Under the pieces are notes generated by a model, which saw only the letters and a program-made list of their open reading frames with translations, searched no databases and was not told where the DNA came from. Position numbers and translations under genes: made by a program. Shown here one piece after another: positions 24,463 to 32,788 of a stretch of DNA of 64,000 nt. The stretch's first letter is position 1; every line of letters starts with the position of its first letter. This stretch comes from Clostridia bacterium (GTDB lineage Bacteria; Bacillota; Clostridia; Oscillospirales; Acutalibacteraceae): the NCBI GenBank assembly GCA_029226955.1, contig JAQXZA010000034.1, forward strand, positions 1-64,000. The letters are read 5' to 3'.

Positions 24463-25355
24463 CAAAATGAATTTATAAAGTTGTCTATTGAGCGTTCATC
24501 AGTAGGGGTACAAATATAATTTGCATTCGGGAAAATCCAGTTTTCAACGTGTCTTGCAATTTCAAGCGGTTCAATCCTGTAAAACGGACTTGATGTCTGA
24601 ATACTCACATATTTGTCGTTTGCCGTTGCGTATGTTGAACACTGACAAAACGGATAAAGTGCTGTTCTGTTGTGAACATAGCGTTTGATGAAAGAGTTTA
24701 TGCCGCTGATATATCCGCACCAACCGGCTGTGTTGTTTGAACCGATTTTCAGCCTTGACGGATTATGACTTCCCTGTACGGTAACATACTGATTGCCTAT
24801 GTAAAGTCTGTTGTCCGTCCATTTTGAATTATCCCAAAGAGTGAGTATGCGGCTCGGTTTGTCGTGCTCGTTGATGTTGCTTTGCGGTACAAATACAAAA
24901 CCCTCGTGTCTGAACGGTGTTTCGGTGTAAATGGAAAGTTTGACAGGTTCTTTTGATTTGTTTACAACACTGTGTACAATCATAAGATTGCCGCTTTCTG
25001 TGCCGGGTACAATATCCATTGAAATTTCAAGCGGCAAAGGTTCGGTTATTGTCTGAGTGAATTTAATTCCGTCATCAAGAAGTGAATACATAACTGGCGA
25101 GTTGTCACAATAGAGCGTGTTTGACGGACGGTCAATAGTCAATCTCATTTTGTGACCGTGACAGCGGTGATATTCATTATCACGCTCGTGATAAATAAGG
25201 TTAGGTGCTGAATTTTCGCTTATGCTTACAATTCTTGGACCATAGTCAATCGTCACGATAATTTGCAGATTAGTGTCCGAAATCATAACGCAGTGTCCAA
25301 ATTCTTCCGTAGTTATTTCTTTAATGGTTAATGCCAAAATAATCATTCCTATCAT
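24462..25355 (-). CDS. Hypothetical protein, possibly of galactose mutarotase-like fold
   Basis: Up to 297 residues, soluble, rich in beta strands. The pattern YGPRIVSISEN...NLIYHERDNEYHRCHGHKMRL resembles proteins of the aldose-1-epimerase/galactose-mutarotase superfamily (DUF4380-like), with long strands such as SIYTETPFRHEGFVFVPQ and an aromatic-rich end. No catalytic assignment can be made. Start choice is uncertain: the track uses an ATG (MIGMII), but a TTG at about 25337 lies 9 bp after TAGGA and would give MALTIKEITTEEFG. Single gene, reverse strand, with tmcAL upstream on the same strand. Confidence 0.55.
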   Translation of the reverse strand: MIGMIILALTIKEITTEEFGHCVMISDTNLQIIVTIDYGPRIVSISENSAPNLIYHERDNEYHRCHGHKMRLTIDRPSNTLYCDNSPVMYSLLDDGIKFTQTITEPLPLEISMDIVPGTESGNLMIVHSVVNKSKEPVKLSIYTETPFRHEGFVFVPQSNINEHDKPSRILTLWDNSKWTDNRLYIGNQYVTVQGSHNPSRLKIGSNNTAGWCGYISGINSFIKRYVHNRTALYPFCQCSTYATANDKYVSIQTSSPFYRIEPLEIARHVENWIFPNANYICTPTDERSIDNFINSF

Positions 25356-25391
25356 AGATTTAATGCTTTGTTTTAATTTATAAGTATTATA

Positions 25392-26585
25392 TCATATTCT
25401 TATAATATTTTCAGTATAATTTTTTCCACATTTGAGAATATTTTTTTCGGATAAAGAATAAATATCATCACACTGACTTTCAAATGCAAATGTATTCTGA
25501 CATTCATCAGAAAGACTTCCTACATCAGCATAACGCATTATCACAGGCAGAGAGGCACTTTTACGCATAATACGTAGTATTTCACGACCTTTTTCGTTAA
25601 AACCAAGTACACGGATATATGGCGGAAATTCAGGACTGTTTTGTTTTGTAATGCCTAAAAAAGCGTGAAGAATACATCTTCTTATTCTTGCAAGTGTGTA
25701 GCGTTTGCATTTAGTCGTTTGCATAATTTCATCATAAGAAACGGAATTTCTGACGGCTGACATCAGTCTGTTTTCAAGTCCCTCGCTTATATCGGGCAGA
25801 TTTGCAAAATGATTTTTATTCATTGTACGCAAACGATAAAGCACAGCATTTTCAAGTTTTTTTATCCGCTGACAGTCGGGCAGAGAGGTCATTGAATTAT
25901 TTACCGTGTCAAAAGTATTTTCAGGAATATATGTTAAAAATTCTCTGTTTTTTTCATATATAAGCTGACGGACAAATGAGGCAGAGGCAATTTCGTCAGA
26001 CGTTTCACTGCTGTCGTGTTCGGCACCGACTCTTGATATTGTTGACGGGGTTATTGTGCTGTCAATTTTTTTGAGTGCTTTGAGGTATTCAACCGCAAGA
26101 ATATTGTTCGGCTGAGAGAGAATATCGGAAATTTCACTGCCGTAAATATCACATACGGCTTTTTCACGGGCGGCGGCAAAGGTCATTCCGCACGAAGAAT
26201 ATTTCTTTATGCTGTCTGAAATTCCGCTGTCGGTTATGGCATTACAGGCTTTTGTTAAAAGTTCAGTATTGCCACATTCACTGCCGAAACATATTTCATC
26301 AACACAGCCGAGTGCATTAAGAATATAAACACCACCGAGTGCAAACCTTTCGGCATTGGCACACGAAAAGGAAACAGGAAGTTCAACAACAAGGTCAGCA
26401 CCGTTTAAAAGAGCCGTTTTTGTTCTCTGCCACTTGCTGAATATTGCAAAATCCCCACGTTGAGTGAAATTTCCACTCATACAGGCGACAATGTGTGTTG
26501 CACCGTTTTTTCGCATATATTCAAGCATAAGTTTATGACCGTTATGAAACGGATTGTATTCGCATATTACAGATGATATTTTCAT
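25392..26585 (-). CDS. tmcAL: tRNA(Met) cytidine acetate ligase (TmcAL)
   Basis: 397 residues. Forms N4-acetylcytidine at position 34 of elongator tRNA-Met from acetate and ATP through acetyl-AMP, as described for the Bacillus YlbM/TmcAL family. The HxGH nucleotidyltransferase motif is in CEYNPFHNGHKLMLEYM near residue 17, followed by CMSGNFTQRGDFAIFSKWQRT and GADLVVELPVSFSCANAERFALGGV. The C-terminal helical half is less conserved. It is divergent from acetate kinase, which also handles acetate. A heptamer array of the GTGGAGT family lies within about 5-30 bp of the ATG and supplies the only purine-rich candidate ribosome binding site. Confidence 0.93.
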   Translation of the reverse strand: MKISSVICEYNPFHNGHKLMLEYMRKNGATHIVACMSGNFTQRGDFAIFSKWQRTKTALLNGADLVVELPVSFSCANAERFALGGVYILNALGCVDEICFGSECGNTELLTKACNAITDSGISDSIKKYSSCGMTFAAAREKAVCDIYGSEISDILSQPNNILAVEYLKALKKIDSTITPSTISRVGAEHDSSETSDEIASASFVRQLIYEKNREFLTYIPENTFDTVNNSMTSLPDCQRIKKLENAVLYRLRTMNKNHFANLPDISEGLENRLMSAVRNSVSYDEIMQTTKCKRYTLARIRRCILHAFLGITKQNSPEFPPYIRVLGFNEKGREILRIMRKSASLPVIMRYADVGSLSDECQNTFAFESQCDDIYSLSEKNILKCGKNYTENIIRI

Positions 26586-26589
26586 CTCA

Positions 26590-26615
26590 ACACTTCACAC
26601 TCCACTCTACACACT
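26590..26615 (-). repeat. Heptamer array, GTGGAGT family, in the tmcAL leader
   Basis: Reverse strand reads AGTGTGTAGAGTGGAGTGTG and runs to within a few bases of the ATG. It is the only GTGGAGT array in the window placed before a gene rather than after a stop codon. Confidence 0.75.
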
Positions 26616-26662
26616 TATTTTTCCTTGTTCTTAAAAATTTACGCATTATTGACAAAAAAATA

Positions 26663-26691
26663 TTGAATTTATTTTGTCTTTGTATTATGAT
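26663..26691 (+). promoter_or_regulatory. ackA promoter (TTGAAT-17-TATGAT)
   Basis: TTGAAT at 26663-26668 and TATGAT at 26686-26691. A second TTGACA lies at 26649. Confidence 0.6.
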
Positions 26692-26742
26692 TATAAATGT
26701 AAAACGCATTTTTTGCAATAAAAACAGGAGGACTATCATAAA

Positions 26743-27948
26743 ATGAAAGTATTGGTAATCAATGCGGGAAGTTCATCAATGAAATATCAGCTTATTGATA
26801 TGACAGATGAAAGCGTTCTTGCAAAGGGAATATGTGAAAGAATAGGTGCCGGCGGACATTTCAAGCATAAGACAGGCGACGGCAGGTCTTATGAAACAGA
26901 TGTCGTTATGGATAATCATACAGAGGCATTTATTCAGATTAAAAATGCACTGCTTGACGAGAAATACGGCGTAATCAAAGACTTGTCGGAAGTTTCGGCA
27001 GTAGGTCACCGTATCGTACAGGGCGGTTCACTTTTCAGCCAGTCAACACTTATCGACGAAAAGGTTATCGAGGGAATAGAAAGCCTTATTCCGCTTGCAC
27101 CGCTTCACAATCAGGCTCACGTTCAGGGTATCAGAGCGTGTATGGAAGTATTCGGCAAAGATGTTCCTGAGGTTGCAGTATTTGACACAGCATTCCATTC
27201 AACAATGCCGCAAAAGGCTTATATGTATCCTATTCCTTATGAATATTACGAAAAATACGCTATCCGCAGATACGGTTTCCACGGAACATCACACAGATAT
27301 GTTTCAAACCGTTGTGCAGAACTTATGGGCAAGGATATAAAAGACCTTAAAATTATCACCTGTCATCTTGGCAACGGTTCTTCAATCACTGCTATTGACG
27401 GTGGAAAGGTAATCGACACAAGTATGGGACTTACACCGCTTGACGGTTTCCTTATGGGAACAAGAACAGGTAGTCTTGACCCGTCAATCGTTACATTTAT
27501 TGCGGAAAAAGAAAAACTTTCTCCGGCTGAAATGGACTATATGCTCAACAAGAAGTCAGGTTTCCTCGGAATTTCAGGTGTTTCATCAGATGACCGTGAT
27601 GTTTCTGCCGCTGCCGAACAGGGCAACGAAAGAGCAAAACTTGCTATTGAAATGCTTGAATATGAAATTCTTAAATTTATCGGTAGTTATATAGCAGCAC
27701 TCGGCGGCTGTGACGCACTTGTATTTACTGCCGGTATCGGTGAAAACCAGTATTCACACAGAGAAAAAGTATGCCATCAGATGAAATATTACGGTGTTGA
27801 GATTGACGACGAACTCAACAAAAAGACAATTCACGGTGCTGAGGCAAAAATTTCAACCCCGAACTCAAAGATTGATGTTTTCGTTATTCCTACAAATGAA
27901 GAACTTGTAATTGCAAGAGATACAAAGGCACTTGTAGAAAACAAATAA
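26743..27948 (+). CDS. ackA: Acetate kinase
   Basis: 401 residues, normal length. Interconverts acetyl phosphate and ADP with acetate and ATP, the main ATP-yielding end step of clostridial fermentation. ASKHA fold motifs: VLVINAGSSSMKYQL at the start, VGHRIVQGG, AVFDTAFHSTMPQ, RRYGFHGTSHRYV with the catalytic His, CHLGNGSSITAIDGGK, MGLTPLDGFLMGTRTGSLDP, and FTAGIGENQ near the end. No phosphotransacetylase gene is adjacent. An AGGAGG site precedes the ATG and a strong terminator follows. Confidence 0.97.
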   Translation: MKVLVINAGSSSMKYQLIDMTDESVLAKGICERIGAGGHFKHKTGDGRSYETDVVMDNHTEAFIQIKNALLDEKYGVIKDLSEVSAVGHRIVQGGSLFSQSTLIDEKVIEGIESLIPLAPLHNQAHVQGIRACMEVFGKDVPEVAVFDTAFHSTMPQKAYMYPIPYEYYEKYAIRRYGFHGTSHRYVSNRCAELMGKDIKDLKIITCHLGNGSSITAIDGGKVIDTSMGLTPLDGFLMGTRTGSLDPSIVTFIAEKEKLSPAEMDYMLNKKSGFLGISGVSSDDRDVSAAAEQGNERAKLAIEMLEYEILKFIGSYIAALGGCDALVFTAGIGENQYSHREKVCHQMKYYGVEIDDELNKKTIHGAEAKISTPNSKIDVFVIPTNEELVIARDTKALVENK

Positions 27949-27974
27949 TTCAATCTTAAAATTATACATAAAAA

Positions 27975-28015
27975 TTCCGCAGAGAAGTCATTAAAAACTC
28001 TCTGCGGTTTTTTAT
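27975..28015 (+). terminator. ackA terminator
   Basis: Stem CCGCAGAGA/TCTCTGCGG followed by TTTTTTATTT. Confidence 0.9.
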
Positions 28016-28063
28016 TTAATCAAAGCTATGTTTCACACAACTTCTAACTCCTAATTTACAACA

Positions 28064-28094
28064 ACTCCTCACTCCTCACTCCTAACTCCTAACT
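28064..28094 (-). repeat. Heptamer array, GTTAGGA/GTGAGGA family, over the CDF stop codon
   Basis: Sense strand of the CDF gene: the stop TAG is part of GTTAGGA GTTAGGA GTGAGGA GTGAGGA GTTG. This is a different unit from GTGGAGT but has the same 7-bp period and the same position at a gene end. Confidence 0.85.
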
Positions 28095-29003
28095 GTTTTT
28101 CGGGTTTACGTGAACCATACAGTGCTTGACGGTGGGGAAGGCTTGTTCAATGGAGGTATGTACGTTTTCGGCAATCTGATGTGCCTGTGTAAGCGTAATG
28201 TTGCCGTCAGCGGAAATGTCAACATCAACATAGATTTTTGTGCCGAAAAGACGTGTTTTGAGGTCGTCAATTCCCTCAACACCGTTCTGTTCACGAATTA
28301 CAGCGGCTATCTTGTCAACGGTTTCTTTGTCACAGGATTTATCAATCATCTTGTCTATTGCGTCCTTGAAAATATCAAATGCGGCTTTAACAATAAACAG
28401 GCAGATAACAACGCTTGCGATAGGGTCAAGAATAGGGAATCCGAGTCTTGCACCAAGAATACCGATAAATGCACCGATTGATGAAAGTGCGTCCGAGCGG
28501 TGATGCCAGGCATCAGCCATCAATGCACCCGAATTTATTTTTTTTGCGGCGGCTCTTGTGTACCAGAACATCCATTCTTTTACGGCTATTGACACTATTG
28601 CGGCGATAAGTGCAAGCAAGCCCGGAATTTCAAGACTTTCATAATTTCCGGCAAATATTTTGTTCAGACCGCTTATGCCTATTCCTATGCCTGTTTCGGC
28701 AAGAATTACGGCAAGAATGATTGAGGCGACACATTCCAGTCTTTCGTGACCATACTGATGTTCGTTGTCGGCTTTTTTTGCAGAAATGTTTACACCGATT
28801 ATGACAATGAATGTACTGAAAACATCTGACGCAGAATGAATAGCGTCAGAAATCATTGCACCTGATGCGGCAAAAATACCAGCAATAAGCTTGAATAATG
28901 ACAAAGCCACATTTACAATAATGCTTACCACTGATACACGCATTGCGATTTTTTTGTCTTTTTTTGTAATTTCATCAATTACAGCGGTGTTATTGTTGTT
29001 CAT
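28089..29003 (-). CDS. Cation diffusion facilitator (CDF) metal exporter
   Basis: 304 residues. Proton-driven efflux of a divalent metal across the cytoplasmic membrane. The N-terminal ~210 residues hold six helices, with metal-site patterns SDAIHSASDVFS in TM2 and DAWHHRSDALSS in TM5. A C-terminal cytoplasmic domain (from ~215) has the dimer strands typical of CDF (KIYVDVDISADG, CMVHVNP). The DxxHS/HHxSD layout fits zinc, cobalt/nickel, manganese or iron exporters; the metal cannot be fixed by eye. The gene sits behind a structured leader ending in a terminator-like hairpin, which suggests metal-controlled attenuation. Site GGGAGAG precedes the ATG. Confidence 0.92.
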   Translation of the reverse strand: MNNNNTAVIDEITKKDKKIAMRVSVVSIIVNVALSLFKLIAGIFAASGAMISDAIHSASDVFSTFIVIIGVNISAKKADNEHQYGHERLECVASIILAVILAETGIGIGISGLNKIFAGNYESLEIPGLLALIAAIVSIAVKEWMFWYTRAAAKKINSGALMADAWHHRSDALSSIGAFIGILGARLGFPILDPIASVVICLFIVKAAFDIFKDAIDKMIDKSCDKETVDKIAAVIREQNGVEGIDDLKTRLFGTKIYVDVDISADGNITLTQAHQIAENVHTSIEQAFPTVKHCMVHVNPKNS

Positions 29004-29038
29004 AAAAAAATCTCTCCCGTAGTTTATTGTTTTAAGGT

Positions 29039-29135
29039 AAAAAAATACATCTGCGGAGCAGTTTTAAAATCTCTGTCCCGCAGATGTAAATATTCACCCG
29101 CTGCCAAAAGGCCCGACATAAAAATGTCTGTATAA
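29039..29135 (-). promoter_or_regulatory. Structured leader with attenuator hairpin before the CDF gene (candidate metal riboswitch)
   Basis: In transcript order: GACAT-TTTT-ATGTC hairpin, then GGGCC and GGCAGCGGG, then a 10-bp stem ACATCTGCGG/CCGCAGATGT followed by ATTTTTTTA, then the CDF ribosome binding site. A promoter lies upstream and the terminator lies within the leader, so it should stop most transcripts unless antiterminated. CDF genes in Clostridia are sometimes under NiCo (czcD) riboswitches. I could not verify the consensus, so the ligand class is an inference. Confidence 0.5.
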
Positions 29136-29149
29136 GTTTTGTTTCAGAT

Positions 29150-29178
29150 ATTTTAATATATTCATATCTGTTTGTCAA
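29150..29178 (-). promoter_or_regulatory. CDF promoter (TTGACA-17-TAAAAT)
   Basis: Reverse-strand TTGACA at 29178-29173 and TAAAAT at 29155-29150, giving a leader of about 140 nt. Confidence 0.75.
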
Positions 29179-29195
29179 TAAAAAATTCAAAAAAA

Positions 29196-31028
29196 TCAGA
29201 ATGAAATAATATCACCTGAAATAATATTTCCGTAAAGCTGTAATTGCGGAGTCTTTCCGAAAGGATTTGTTACAGTAAGCAGTGAATTTTTCCCTTCAAC
29301 TGTTGTTTTCAGCGGTTCTATTGATATTATTTTTGCACATTTATTCCAGGTTGCGTGACCTTGCGGGTGTTCAAGAACGTAAATCATATCTTTTTCGATT
29401 TTGTATTTGCCTGTTTTGGTGATGGTCTGATTGTGGTTATTGCATTTCATTTCCAATGAATAATTGCCGTCTGTACCAAACGCAAAACAATATTCTGCTG
29501 AATCTTTTTTGTGGCATACAGGACATTCAAGTTCATCACAGCCCCATACCGCCGGAGTGCTGGTGTCGGTTGCGGCACTTATAATATCCGCTAAATTTTT
29601 GAGGTCTTTGAGTATTGTAGGAACGTCTTTATAGTCTTTTATTTCGGCATATTGATTAAGTGCGTTTTTGTACTCATAATTTTCATAGTAGTTTTGTGCA
29701 TATTTGTAATGACACTCTTTAAGCATTGTCTGAGAATCGGAATAATCACCGAGATATTGAAATTCACTGTATGCCTCGTCGATTTTTTTGTGGTTCATTT
29801 TTTCGACAGCGTCATTGTAAATATTTTCGTATGCCGCTTCAAGCCTTTTTCCGCTGTCAAGATATTCTGAAATCTGAAAATAAATATCAGCGGCACCCAT
29901 ATAATTCTTTTCTTTGTAATATTCTTTGGCAACTTCATATTGCGTTTCATAGTATTTTTGTTTTGAGTCAGAATAATTTTCAATGCTTTTGTACAGCTTT
30001 GCAGCCTGAGATTTTTGGTTACTGTCATAAAGATAGGTTGCCTTGCTGTATATTGCACGGTTAAGAAGTTCCTTACTGTCGAGAAAATCACCAACTTCCG
30101 TAAATCTGCTTATTGCGGTGTCATAGTCTGAATTATCGAGAGCCTGTTTTGCCTGAAAATATGAAAAATAACTTCCGCTGAATGTGTAGCAAAGAAAAAC
30201 CAGTACCGCCGTAACAACAAGAATAGATGTAATAATAATAATTGTTTTTGTTTTTTTGCGATTTTTTTGTTTTTGAATTTGTTTTTCGTATTCAAGATGA
30301 CGATTTTTAAATTCTTCTTTTTGTTTTTCTTTGTCAAGTTTCAGTTTTTTTTCTGATTCCTGTCTTGCTTTTTGCATAGCTTCACTGCGGAGTTTTTCAC
30401 GGGCTATAAGTTTTTCCTGAGAAACGTTTTCTTTCAGCCATTGTTTTGAAATTCCACAGCCTGAACATTTGTCCTCATCATTCCAGTTAAGACAGCCACA
30501 GGCACACATCCAGTGAGAGTCCTGAAAAACCGGCTGAAAAACCAGTTTTGAACCATCAATATTGTTCTCGGCACATAATTCCATAAAATCAGCATTAAGA
30601 TTTTTCTGAACAGAAAAGATGTTTTCCTGTTCAAGACTGACGTTGAATTTTTTTACATCAGTGTTGTACCATACTTCGTTGCCGGTAGTTGTTGCAGATT
30701 TAAGCACAAATTCAATGTTTCTGGTTTCCTGATTTTTTATCGGAATTTTGTATGTCAGACCAAAATCTTTGTTACGTTCTATGTCCAGACCTGAGTATTT
30801 GTAGTCTATTATGTAATCAATCGGATTGTGAATAGTGTCATAGCAAATTATATCAACGGTAATTTCTTTTATAGGTTCGGGCTGAACGTTAAGAAATTTT
30901 GCAGAGGCAAAAAGTTCGCCTGTTTTAGTGTTGAGAATAAGCTGAGTTGAACATAATGTGACCGGTGAACCATAGAACCAAAGGTGTATGTTTTTTTCTT
31001 CGAGTATTTTGTTTATTTCTTCCTGCAT
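29196..31028 (-). CDS. Membrane protein with zinc ribbons, coiled coil and TPR-like repeats
   Basis: 610 residues, family not recognised. Order: a beta-rich N-terminal domain (1-160); a CxC-type zinc ribbon CACGCLNWNDEDKCSGCG near 172-190; a long Lys/Glu/Gln coiled coil (~200-265); one transmembrane helix (~266-288); and about five TPR-like units with recurring F/Y-x-x-x-x-D-Y-x-D-S motifs (GDFLDSKELL, ENYSDSKQKY, SEYLDSGKRL, GDYSDSQTML, KDYKDVPTIL). A C-terminal domain carries CPVC and another Cys/His pair. The layout suggests an intracellular zinc-ribbon sensor and an extracellular repeat scaffold joined by one helix. Divergent from fumarase. Confidence 0.65.
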   Translation of the reverse strand: MQEEINKILEEKNIHLWFYGSPVTLCSTQLILNTKTGELFASAKFLNVQPEPIKEITVDIICYDTIHNPIDYIIDYKYSGLDIERNKDFGLTYKIPIKNQETRNIEFVLKSATTTGNEVWYNTDVKKFNVSLEQENIFSVQKNLNADFMELCAENNIDGSKLVFQPVFQDSHWMCACGCLNWNDEDKCSGCGISKQWLKENVSQEKLIAREKLRSEAMQKARQESEKKLKLDKEKQKEEFKNRHLEYEKQIQKQKNRKKTKTIIIITSILVVTAVLVFLCYTFSGSYFSYFQAKQALDNSDYDTAISRFTEVGDFLDSKELLNRAIYSKATYLYDSNQKSQAAKLYKSIENYSDSKQKYYETQYEVAKEYYKEKNYMGAADIYFQISEYLDSGKRLEAAYENIYNDAVEKMNHKKIDEAYSEFQYLGDYSDSQTMLKECHYKYAQNYYENYEYKNALNQYAEIKDYKDVPTILKDLKNLADIISAATDTSTPAVWGCDELECPVCHKKDSAEYCFAFGTDGNYSLEMKCNNHNQTITKTGKYKIEKDMIYVLEHPQGHATWNKCAKIISIEPLKTTVEGKNSLLTVTNPFGKTPQLQLYGNIISGDIISF

Positions 31029-31060
31029 AATTCCACCTGTTTTAATAATTTGTTAATAAT

Positions 31061-31089
31061 ATTTTAATACTAATTAACATTTGTGTCAA
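31061..31089 (-). promoter_or_regulatory. Promoter of the zinc-ribbon/TPR gene (TTGACA-17-TAAAAT)
   Basis: Reverse-strand TTGACA at 31089-31084 and TAAAAT at 31066-31061. Confidence 0.75.
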
Positions 31090-31149
31090 GTAAAATAATA
31101 ATATAGGAAAAATATGAATAATTTTGAGTGCTTTTTTCAAAAAAGCAAG

Positions 31150-31178
31150 TTGAAAAATTAAGTATATTTATTTATAAT
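31150..31178 (+). promoter_or_regulatory. Fumarase operon promoter (TTGAAA-17-TATAAT)
   Basis: TTGAAA at 31150-31155 and TATAAT at 31173-31178, about 48 bp before the start. Confidence 0.8.
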
Positions 31179-31226
31179 GTAATGAGAAGAAATTTTTGAA
31201 AGGTGGAAGGGTAGTATCCCGTAAAA

Positions 31227-32078
31227 ATGGAGATAAGAAAAATTAAATCACAGCAAATTACAGACGCTGTAAAAAAGCTGTATATGGATATGAATTATTT
31301 TATCGGAGAAGATATTCTCAACGCACTTAAAAAGGCTGAACAGAACGAAACTTCACCCACAGGCAAAAGCGTTCTGTCACAGCTTATCGAAAATCATAAA
31401 ATTGCCGCTGAGGAGGAAGTGCCGATTTGTCAGGATACGGGAATGGCGGTGCTTTTTGTCGAATACGGCGACAAGGTTGTAATAGAGGACGGAAGTTTTG
31501 ACGACGCAGTTCAGGAGGGAGTAAGACGTGCATACATTGACGGCTATCTCCGCAAGTCCGTTGTAAGCGACCCTGTTTTTGACAGAATAAACACAAAGGA
31601 TAATACTCCGGCAATTATTTATACTGAAATCGTCAGCGGCGACAAAATAAAAATTCTCGGCGGCTGTAAAGGCTTTGGCAGTGAGAATATGTCATCAATA
31701 AAAATGCTCACGCCGTCGGCAAGTATAGAGGGCGTAAAGAAGTTTATACTCGATACCGTAAAATATGCCGGCCCTAATCCGTGTCCGCCGATTGTTGTAG
31801 GTGTAGGAATAGGCGGCACTTTTGAAAAAGCCGCTATGCTTGCAAAAAAAGCAACTCTCCGCCCGATTGATACAAAAAATCCCGACCCACGTTATGCACA
31901 GCTTGAAGATGAAATGCTTGAAGAAATCAACAAAATGGGATTCGGCCCCGCCGGACTTGGCGGAACAAATACCGCACTTGGTGTAAATATAGAAACTTTC
32001 CCGACGCATATTGCCGGAATGCCTGTTGCCGTTAATATATGCTGTCACGCAGCAAGGCACAAGGAAATTACAATATGA
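31227..32078 (+). CDS. Fumarate hydratase class I, alpha subunit
   Basis: 283 residues, the N-terminal half of the oxygen-sensitive [4Fe-4S] class I fumarase/tartrate dehydratase family, catalysing reversible hydration of fumarate to malate. Cluster-ligand regions are VPICQDTGMAVLFVEYG near residue 70, ILGGCKGFGSENMSS near 146, and AGPNPCPPIVVGVGIGG near 185. The end has GFGPAGLGGTNTALGV. The beta subunit starts 12 bp after this stop, so the two form one operon. The family also includes L-tartrate dehydratase, and the substrate cannot be separated with certainty. An AAAGGTGGAAGGG site precedes the ATG. Confidence 0.93.
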   Translation: MEIRKIKSQQITDAVKKLYMDMNYFIGEDILNALKKAEQNETSPTGKSVLSQLIENHKIAAEEEVPICQDTGMAVLFVEYGDKVVIEDGSFDDAVQEGVRRAYIDGYLRKSVVSDPVFDRINTKDNTPAIIYTEIVSGDKIKILGGCKGFGSENMSSIKMLTPSASIEGVKKFILDTVKYAGPNPCPPIVVGVGIGGTFEKAAMLAKKATLRPIDTKNPDPRYAQLEDEMLEEINKMGFGPAGLGGTNTALGVNIETFPTHIAGMPVAVNICCHAARHKEITI

Positions 32079-32089
32079 GGTGACGAAAA

Positions 32090-32614
32090 ATGAAAAGAAT
32101 AACACTTCCGCTTACTGATGAAACAATAAAGGATTTACACGCCGGCGACAGCGTACTTATAACAGGTTCAATGCTTACAGGTCGTGACGCTGCACACAAG
32201 CGTCTGTATGAACTTATCGAAAAGGGAGAGCCGCTTCCTGTTGACATAGACGGTGAAGTTATATATTATGTAGGTCCTGCACCGGCAAAACCCGGACATA
32301 TTGTTGGCCCTGCTGGCCCTACTTCAAGCTATCGTATGGACAAATATACTCCGGCACTGCTTGACAGAGGTCTTAAAGGTATGATAGGTAAGGGTGCAAG
32401 AAGTCAGGAAGTAATAGATTCAATGGTTAAAAACGGTGTTGTATATTTCGGTGCAATAGGCGGTGCGGCGGCACTTATTTCAAAAAGCATAAAAAAGACA
32501 GAAACTCTTGCTTATGAAGATTTAGGCACAGAGGCTATTTATCGTTTTTATGTTGAGGATTTTCCGGCAATAGTTGTTATCGACTCTTACGGAAAAAGCG
32601 TTCTTGTCAAATGA
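32090..32614 (+). CDS. Fumarate hydratase class I, beta subunit
   Basis: 174 residues, the C-terminal half of the split class I fumarase (Fe-S hydro-lyase, tartrate dehydratase beta type). Visible marks: LHAGDSVLITGSMLTGRDAAHKRL, VIYYVGPAPAKPGHIVGPAGPTSSYRMDKYTP with substrate-contacting residues, MIGKGARSQEVIDSM, and YFGAIGGAAALISKSI. A GAGGTGACG site precedes the ATG. It is last in its operon, followed by a hairpin. Confidence 0.93.
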   Translation: MKRITLPLTDETIKDLHAGDSVLITGSMLTGRDAAHKRLYELIEKGEPLPVDIDGEVIYYVGPAPAKPGHIVGPAGPTSSYRMDKYTPALLDRGLKGMIGKGARSQEVIDSMVKNGVVYFGAIGGAAALISKSIKKTETLAYEDLGTEAIYRFYVEDFPAIVVIDSYGKSVLVK

Positions 32615-32625
32615 ATAATCACAAA

Positions 32626-32656
32626 AATTTCCTCCGTGTTTTACGGGGGAAATTTC
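32626..32656 (+). terminator. Probable terminator of the fumarase operon
   Basis: Stem AAATTTCCTCCGT/ACGGGGGAAATTT (one G-U) with a short loop. The T run is poor. Confidence 0.6.
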
Positions 32657-32788
32657 ATTTAACAGAAATTTTTTTAAAATTAGTTCAAATGACTTTTTTT
32701 AAAGAAATTTTTATGCTATAATAAATAATTGGTTCGGAATTGACCGAAACATAATTCTGATAAAATAAACCGAATAGGGTGAAGATAA

